A stretch of DNA of 64,000 nt from the NCBI GenBank assembly GCA_046262495.1, contig JBHEMR010000192.1, forward strand, positions 5,237 through 69,236, read 5' to 3'. The position numbers and the translations under genes were made by a program. The DNA is from GCA-003244245 sp046262495 (GTDB taxonomy: Bacteria > Actinomycetota > Actinomycetes > Mycobacteriales > Pseudonocardiaceae). Shown here piece by piece: positions 59,923-64,000 of the stretch; positions within the stretch are counted from its first letter, which is position 1, and each line of letters begins with the position of its first letter. The notes below the pieces were generated by a model. That model was not told the DNA's origin. It saw nothing but the letters and a program-made list of their open reading frames with translations, and ran no database searches.

Positions 59923-60504
59923 GTGTCGTCCCCGTCCGGGACGGGCGCGGTGGGCGAGGCAGGGCCCCCGCGGCAGCGTGAGCTGCTGTCGGCGGCCGAG
60001 GTCACGCGCATCGTCGCCCGGATGGCTCATCAGATCATCGAACGCACCGCTCCCGAGCCGGTGGTGCTGGTCGGCATCCCTACTCGCGGCGTCCCACTGG
60101 CGCACCGGTTGGCGGAGCGGATCCGGGAGTTCGGCGGTTCTTCGCCACGCTTGGGAACCCTCGACATCACCCTTTACCGGGACGACCTTCGGCGGCGTCC
60201 GACCCGGGCGTTGCAGACTACTGAGCTGCCCGCTGGTGGGCTCGACGATGTGCTCGTCGTCCTGGTCGACGACGTGCTCTATAGCGGCCGGACCATTGCA
60301 GCGGCGTTGGACGCGCTGCGTGAGTATGGCCGACCCCGGGCAGTGCAACTCGCCGTGTTGGTCGACCGCGGCCATCGTGAACTGCCACTTCGTGCTGACT
60401 ATGTAGGCAAAAACCTGCCGACATCTCGGGACGAGGAGGTTGGTGTGCTACTCGTCGAGACGGACGGCACCGATGCCGTTGTGATCCGCCGGAGCCAGCG
60501 GTGA
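59923..60504 (+). CDS. pyrR: Bifunctional pyr operon regulator / uracil phosphoribosyltransferase PyrR
   Basis: 193 residues with the type I phosphoribosyltransferase fold. VLVGIPTRGVPLAHRLAERI, DITLYRDDL and the PRPP loop LVDDVLYSGRTIAAALDAL are diagnostic. It binds pyr leader RNA with UMP/UTP and has uracil salvage activity. GTG 59923 has an excellent AAGGAGG; the frame is open upstream but includes the leader RNA. Overlaps pyrB by four bases. Confidence 0.95.
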   Translation: MSSPSGTGAVGEAGPPRQRELLSAAEVTRIVARMAHQIIERTAPEPVVLVGIPTRGVPLAHRLAERIREFGGSSPRLGTLDITLYRDDLRRRPTRALQTTELPAGGLDDVLVVLVDDVLYSGRTIAAALDALREYGRPRAVQLAVLVDRGHRELPLRADYVGKNLPTSRDEEVGVLLVETDGTDAVVIRRSQR

Positions 60505-61448
60505 GGCATCTGCTGAGCACTGCTGATCTACCGCGAGATGCCGCCACCGCGTTACTCGACACCGCCGAGGCGCTCAAACAGTCGTTGCTGGGTCGGGAGG
60601 TGCGGAAGTTACCCACGCTGCGCGGGCGCACCGTGGTCACGTTGTTCTATGAGCAGTCCACACGCACCCGCGCGTCCTTCGAAATCGCCGGCAAGTGGAT
60701 GAGTGCCGATGTAGTCAACATCTCTGCCGGTGACTCGTCGGTGGCCAAAGGTGAATCGCTGCGCGATACCGCGTTCACGCTCGCCGCGATGGGCGCAGAC
60801 TGCGTGGTGATCCGCCACCCGGCCTCGGGTGCGGCTCATCGCCTCGCCACCTGGGTGCCCACGCACGTGATCAACGCTGGCGATGGCAGCCATCAGCATC
60901 CGACCCAGGCACTGTTAGATGCGGCTACACTACGTGACCGTTTGGGCACCCTGAATGGGCGGACCGTCACCATCGTAGGCGACGTGCTGCACAGCAGGGT
61001 CGCCCGCTCGAACATTGACCTTTTGATCACGCTGGGTGCCCGTGTCCATCTCGTCGCTCCGGCCACTCTGCTGCCCTGGGGTATCGAGAAGTGGGGCATA
61101 CGAGACGATCGCGGCTGGCCGGTCACGGTCGGACATGACCTCGATGCCGCGTTACCCGGAAGCGACGCGGTGATGATGCTGCGGGTGCAGGCCGAACGAA
61201 TGCGCGGCCAGTTCTTTCCCTCCGCCCGGGAGTACTCGATCACATACGGGCTCACCGAGGCGCGTCTGGCGTTGTTGCCCGAGCACGCTGTAGTACTTCA
61301 TCCAGGGCCGATGCTGCGTGGCATGGAAATCGCGCACTCGGTTGCCGACTCGCCCCGCGCCGCGATCAACGAACAGGTCCGTAACGGGGTGCACGTGCGG
61401 ATGGCCGTGCTCTACCACCTCCTGGCAGGCCAAGAGGGTCAGACATGA
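60501..61448 (+). CDS. pyrB: Aspartate carbamoyltransferase catalytic subunit
   Basis: 315 residues. FYEQSTRTRASFEIAGKWM binds carbamoyl phosphate, DGSHQHPTQALLD and LHPGPMLRGMEIA are conserved. It forms carbamoyl aspartate. Start GTG 60501 overlaps pyrR, and the stop overlaps pyrC. No pyrI regulatory subunit gene follows. Confidence 0.96.
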   Translation: MRHLLSTADLPRDAATALLDTAEALKQSLLGREVRKLPTLRGRTVVTLFYEQSTRTRASFEIAGKWMSADVVNISAGDSSVAKGESLRDTAFTLAAMGADCVVIRHPASGAAHRLATWVPTHVINAGDGSHQHPTQALLDAATLRDRLGTLNGRTVTIVGDVLHSRVARSNIDLLITLGARVHLVAPATLLPWGIEKWGIRDDRGWPVTVGHDLDAALPGSDAVMMLRVQAERMRGQFFPSAREYSITYGLTEARLALLPEHAVVLHPGPMLRGMEIAHSVADSPRAAINEQVRNGVHVRMAVLYHLLAGQEGQT

Positions 61449-62743
61449 CGAGACCCCTGCTGTTGCGCGGGATCCGGCCCTATGGCGCGGACGACCCTGT
61501 CGACCTGTTGGTTCGCGGCGGGGTGATCGCCGAGCTGGGCGCCCGCCTGGACGGCACCGGAACCGAGGTGCTCGACGGCGGGGGCCTGGTTGCGCTGCCC
61601 GGCCTGGTCGATCTGCACGCGCACTTGCGCGAACCCGGTCGGGAGGACGCTGAGACGATCGCCACTGGCTCTGCAGCCGCGGCGCTGGGTGGTTACACCG
61701 CGGTGTTCGCGATGGCCAACACCGATCCGGTGGCCGACACCGCGGTGGTCGTCGAGCACGTGTACCGGCGCGGCCGTGAGGTGGGGTTGGTCGACGTGCA
61801 TCCGGTCGGCGCGGTCACCGCCGGCCTCCGCGGTGAGCGGCTCGCTGAGCTGGGCGCCATGGCCGCGTCCGCGGCGACGGTGCGGATGTTCTCCGACGAC
61901 GGCGTGTGCGTGCACGACTCACTGCTGATGCGTCGCGCCCTGGAGTACGTTCGAGGGCTGGACGGGGTGATCGCCCAGCACGCTGAGGATCCCCGACTCA
62001 CCGCTGGCGCCCAGGCTCACGAGGGAGAAATCGCCGCCCGGTTGGGGCTGGCCGGCTGGCCTGCCGCCGCGGAGGAGTCGATTGTGGCGCGAGACTGTCT
62101 GCTCGCCCGGGACGCCGCGGCGGCGTTGCATATCTGCCACGTGTCCACCGCAGGTACGGTGGAAGTGCTGCGGTGGGCCAAAAAATCCGGAATCCGGGTG
62201 TCGGCCGAGGTTACCCCGCACCACTTGCTGCTCACCGATGAGCGCCTAGCGGGCTATGACCCGGTCAACAAGGTCAACCCACCGCTGCGCACCGCTGTCG
62301 ACACTGCGGCGCTGCGGGCCGCGCTGGCCGACGGGATCGTGGACTGTGTGGCCACCGACCACGCGCCGCACGCCGGCCAGGACAAGGACTGCGAGTGGTC
62401 CGCGGCCCGGCCCGGAATGCTGGGACTGCAGACCGCCCTGTCAGTGGTGATGGCCACCATGGTGCGCCCCGGCCTGCTGGACTGGCGGGGGGTGGCCCGG
62501 GTGATGAGCGAGCGTCCGGCCCGCATCGGAGGGGCGACTGGTCAAGGCCGTGCGATCGCGGTCGGGGAGCCAGCCAACCTGATCTTGATAGATCCAGACG
62601 CTACCTGGACGGTGCGCGGGGCGCAGCTGGCCAGCCTCGCGCATAACACCCCCTTTGAGGGGATGGAACTACCAGGCCGGGTGCTGGTCACCATGCTGCG
62701 CGGCGCGATCACCGCTGAGGACGGGAAGGTGCTGTTTCGATGA
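61445..62743 (+). CDS. pyrC: Dihydroorotase
   Basis: 432-residue type I dihydroorotase (amidohydrolase). DLHAHLREPGREDAETI gives the HxH zinc pair, followed by AQHAEDPRLT, CHVSTAGTVEVLR and VATDHAPHA with the catalytic Asp. It closes carbamoyl aspartate to dihydroorotate. ATG 61445 overlaps pyrB, and the stop overlaps carA. Confidence 0.95.
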   Translation: MTRPLLLRGIRPYGADDPVDLLVRGGVIAELGARLDGTGTEVLDGGGLVALPGLVDLHAHLREPGREDAETIATGSAAAALGGYTAVFAMANTDPVADTAVVVEHVYRRGREVGLVDVHPVGAVTAGLRGERLAELGAMAASAATVRMFSDDGVCVHDSLLMRRALEYVRGLDGVIAQHAEDPRLTAGAQAHEGEIAARLGLAGWPAAAEESIVARDCLLARDAAAALHICHVSTAGTVEVLRWAKKSGIRVSAEVTPHHLLLTDERLAGYDPVNKVNPPLRTAVDTAALRAALADGIVDCVATDHAPHAGQDKDCEWSAARPGMLGLQTALSVVMATMVRPGLLDWRGVARVMSERPARIGGATGQGRAIAVGEPANLILIDPDATWTVRGAQLASLAHNTPFEGMELPGRVLVTMLRGAITAEDGKVLFR

Positions 62744-63909
62744 AAACAACGGCGGTAGCGCGCAGGCTGGCGCTGCTGGTGCTGGAGGACGGCACGATCG
62801 TGCGCGGCGAAACCTACGGCGCGGTAGGTCAGACGCTGGGCGAGGCGGTGTTCGCCACCGGAATGACCGGATACCAGGAGACCCTCACCGACCCGTCCTA
62901 CCGCGGTCAGATCGTGGTGCAGACCGCGCCGCACATCGGCAACACCGGCTGGAACGACGAGGACGACGAGTCACGGCGGATCTGGGTGGCCGGCTACGTG
63001 GTCCGCGACCCGGCCCGGCTGCCGTCCAACTGGCGCTCGGTGCGGCCGCTGGGCGAAGAGCTGTCCCGTCAAGGCGTCGTCGGTATCTCCGGGCTGGACA
63101 CCCGCGCCCTGACTCGCCGGCTTCGGGAGCACGGCTCGATGCGGGCCGGCATCTTCTCCGGTGACGCCTTGACCGACTCGACGCAGCTGCTGGCGCGGGT
63201 GCTGGCCAGTCCGTCGATGGCCGGGGCGGACCTAGTCGGGGAGGTGACCGTCGCCGAGTCCTACACCGTGGCGGCCACGGCCAAGCACCGTTTTCGGGTG
63301 GTGGCGCTGGATTTAGGGATCAAGTCCAACACGCCGCGGATGCTAGCTGCGCTAGGGATCGAGACGCACGTCCTGCCGGCCGCGGCCACCCTGGAGCAGG
63401 TGTTAGAGCTGTCTCCCGACGGGGTGTTTCTGTCCAACGGCCCGGGCGATCCGGTCACCGCGGACCACGCGGTCTCGCTGACCCGCGAAGTGCTGGAGCG
63501 GCGGGTGCCGCTGTTCGGGATCTGCTTCGGTAACCAGATTCTCGGCCGGGCTCTGGGGCGGAGCACCTACAAAATGCGCTACGGGCACCGCGGCATCAAC
63601 GTCCCGGTTGTCGAGCAGGCCACCGGGCGGGTGTCGATCACCTCGCAGAACCACGGTTTCGCAGTCATGGGGGAGCCGGGCGAGCGCTTCGAATCCGACT
63701 TCGGCACCGCGGTAGTAAGCCACTTCTGCCCCAACGACAACACCGTCGAAGGCCTCACCTGCCAGGACACCCCAGCCTTCAGCGTCCAATACCACCCCGA
63801 AGCAGCCGCCGGCCCACACGACGCCGCGTATCTTTTCGACCGCTTCTGCCGACTCATGGCCGAGCATCGCGATTCGGCTCCGAATAGCGCTCGAGGGGGG
63901 ATCGGCTGA
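62740..63909 (+). CDS. carA: Carbamoyl-phosphate synthase small subunit
   Basis: 389 residues. The N-terminal CarA domain (VFATGMTGYQETLTDPSY) is followed by a class I glutaminase: nucleophile Cys in FGICFGNQILGRALG and the His-Glu pair in YHPEAAAGPHD. It provides ammonia for CarB. In mycobacteria a small membrane-protein gene separates pyrC and carA; here they overlap by four bases. Confidence 0.95.
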   Translation: MKTTAVARRLALLVLEDGTIVRGETYGAVGQTLGEAVFATGMTGYQETLTDPSYRGQIVVQTAPHIGNTGWNDEDDESRRIWVAGYVVRDPARLPSNWRSVRPLGEELSRQGVVGISGLDTRALTRRLREHGSMRAGIFSGDALTDSTQLLARVLASPSMAGADLVGEVTVAESYTVAATAKHRFRVVALDLGIKSNTPRMLAALGIETHVLPAAATLEQVLELSPDGVFLSNGPGDPVTADHAVSLTREVLERRVPLFGICFGNQILGRALGRSTYKMRYGHRGINVPVVEQATGRVSITSQNHGFAVMGEPGERFESDFGTAVVSHFCPNDNTVEGLTCQDTPAFSVQYHPEAAAGPHDAAYLFDRFCRLMAEHRDSAPNSARGGIG

Positions 63910-64000
63910 TGGGGCGGAGATCTGATATTTCGCATGTTTTGGTAGTGGGGTCTGGGCCGATTGTGATCGGACAGGGGTGTGAGTTCGACTATTCGGGTAC
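63909..64000 (+). CDS. carB: Carbamoyl-phosphate synthase large subunit, 3' truncated by window edge
   Basis: Only the first about 30 residues are visible: MGRRSDISHVLVVGSGPI followed by IGQGCEFDYSG, the invariant CarB N terminus. The ATG at 63909 shares one base with the carA stop. Confidence 0.95.
   Translation, partial: MGRRSDISHVLVVGSGPIVIGQGCEFDYSG

Noticed and set aside
63511..63570. CarA nucleophile region reads FGICFGNQ and not FGICLGHQ
   Set aside because: The Cys is intact and, as far as I recall, this variant is normal in actinobacterial CarA.

Overview
The window reads as a high-GC actinomycete chromosome, most like the order Pseudonocardiales. The evidence is the dense GC-rich coding with many GTG and some TTG starts, mycobacteria-like synteny blocks (patA-pimA, pdxS/pdxT-yebC-ruvCAB-yajC-secDF-apt-rel), a BldD regulator with an intact c-di-GMP motif, and actinobacterial families (DUF948, Rv2578c-type radical SAM). 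The order-level placement is inference. No rRNA, tRNA, CRISPR array, insertion sequence or prophage was recognised.

Layout. (1) 1-2350: phosphatidylinositol mannoside genes (patA partial, pimA) and a LemA-like gene. (2) 2317-4440, minus strand: an EF-G-like GTPase. (3) 4598-10583: vitamin B6 genes pdxS and pdxT with a PHP-domain hydrolase between them, a YebC regulator, then ruvCAB behind a LexA-type SOS box. (4) 10587-21827: VIT-type metal transporter, yajC-secD-secF, a membrane pseudokinase, apt, bifunctional rel, cyclophilin and an MBL hydrolase. (5) 21833-28532: a YibE/F membrane protein, an SOS-boxed radical SAM gene, aspS, a DUF389 protein and rarA. (6) 28742-33983: a three-gene NRPS-independent siderophore operon (two IucA/IucC synthetases and a PLP decarboxylase). 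(7) 34122-40055: DUF948 gene, alaS, ruvX, mltG and an A24 peptidase. (8) 40253-53398: a nitrogen-scavenging block with urea importer urtABCDE, urease ureA, a fused ureB-ureC gene, ureF, ureG and ureD, a broken phzF gene, and then a guanidine-I (ykkC) riboswitch driving a guanidinase-like ureohydrolase and an APC permease. (9) 53546-59125: aroC-aroK-aroB-aroQ, an M24 peptidase, efp and nusB. (10) 59144-64000: bldD (minus), then pyrR-pyrB-pyrC-carA-carB behind a PyrR-binding leader; carB runs off the window.

The most interesting unit is block 8. The riboswitch, the ureohydrolase with its FDRHVDTQE metal motif, the permease, the urease and the urea ABC transporter together encode a plausible complete route: guanidine import, hydrolysis to urea and ammonia, urease hydrolysis, and urea recapture. 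It lies between the prepilin-peptidase gene and aroC, which are closer together in many actinobacteria. The fused UreB-UreC polypeptide is an unusual architecture. Other notable points are a kinase-like protein that lacks the ATP-binding lysine, strong inverted repeats on both sides of aroC, the PHP gene inside the PLP-synthase operon, and two LexA-type boxes. Most genes overlap by 1-4 bases within their operons, so translational coupling is common.
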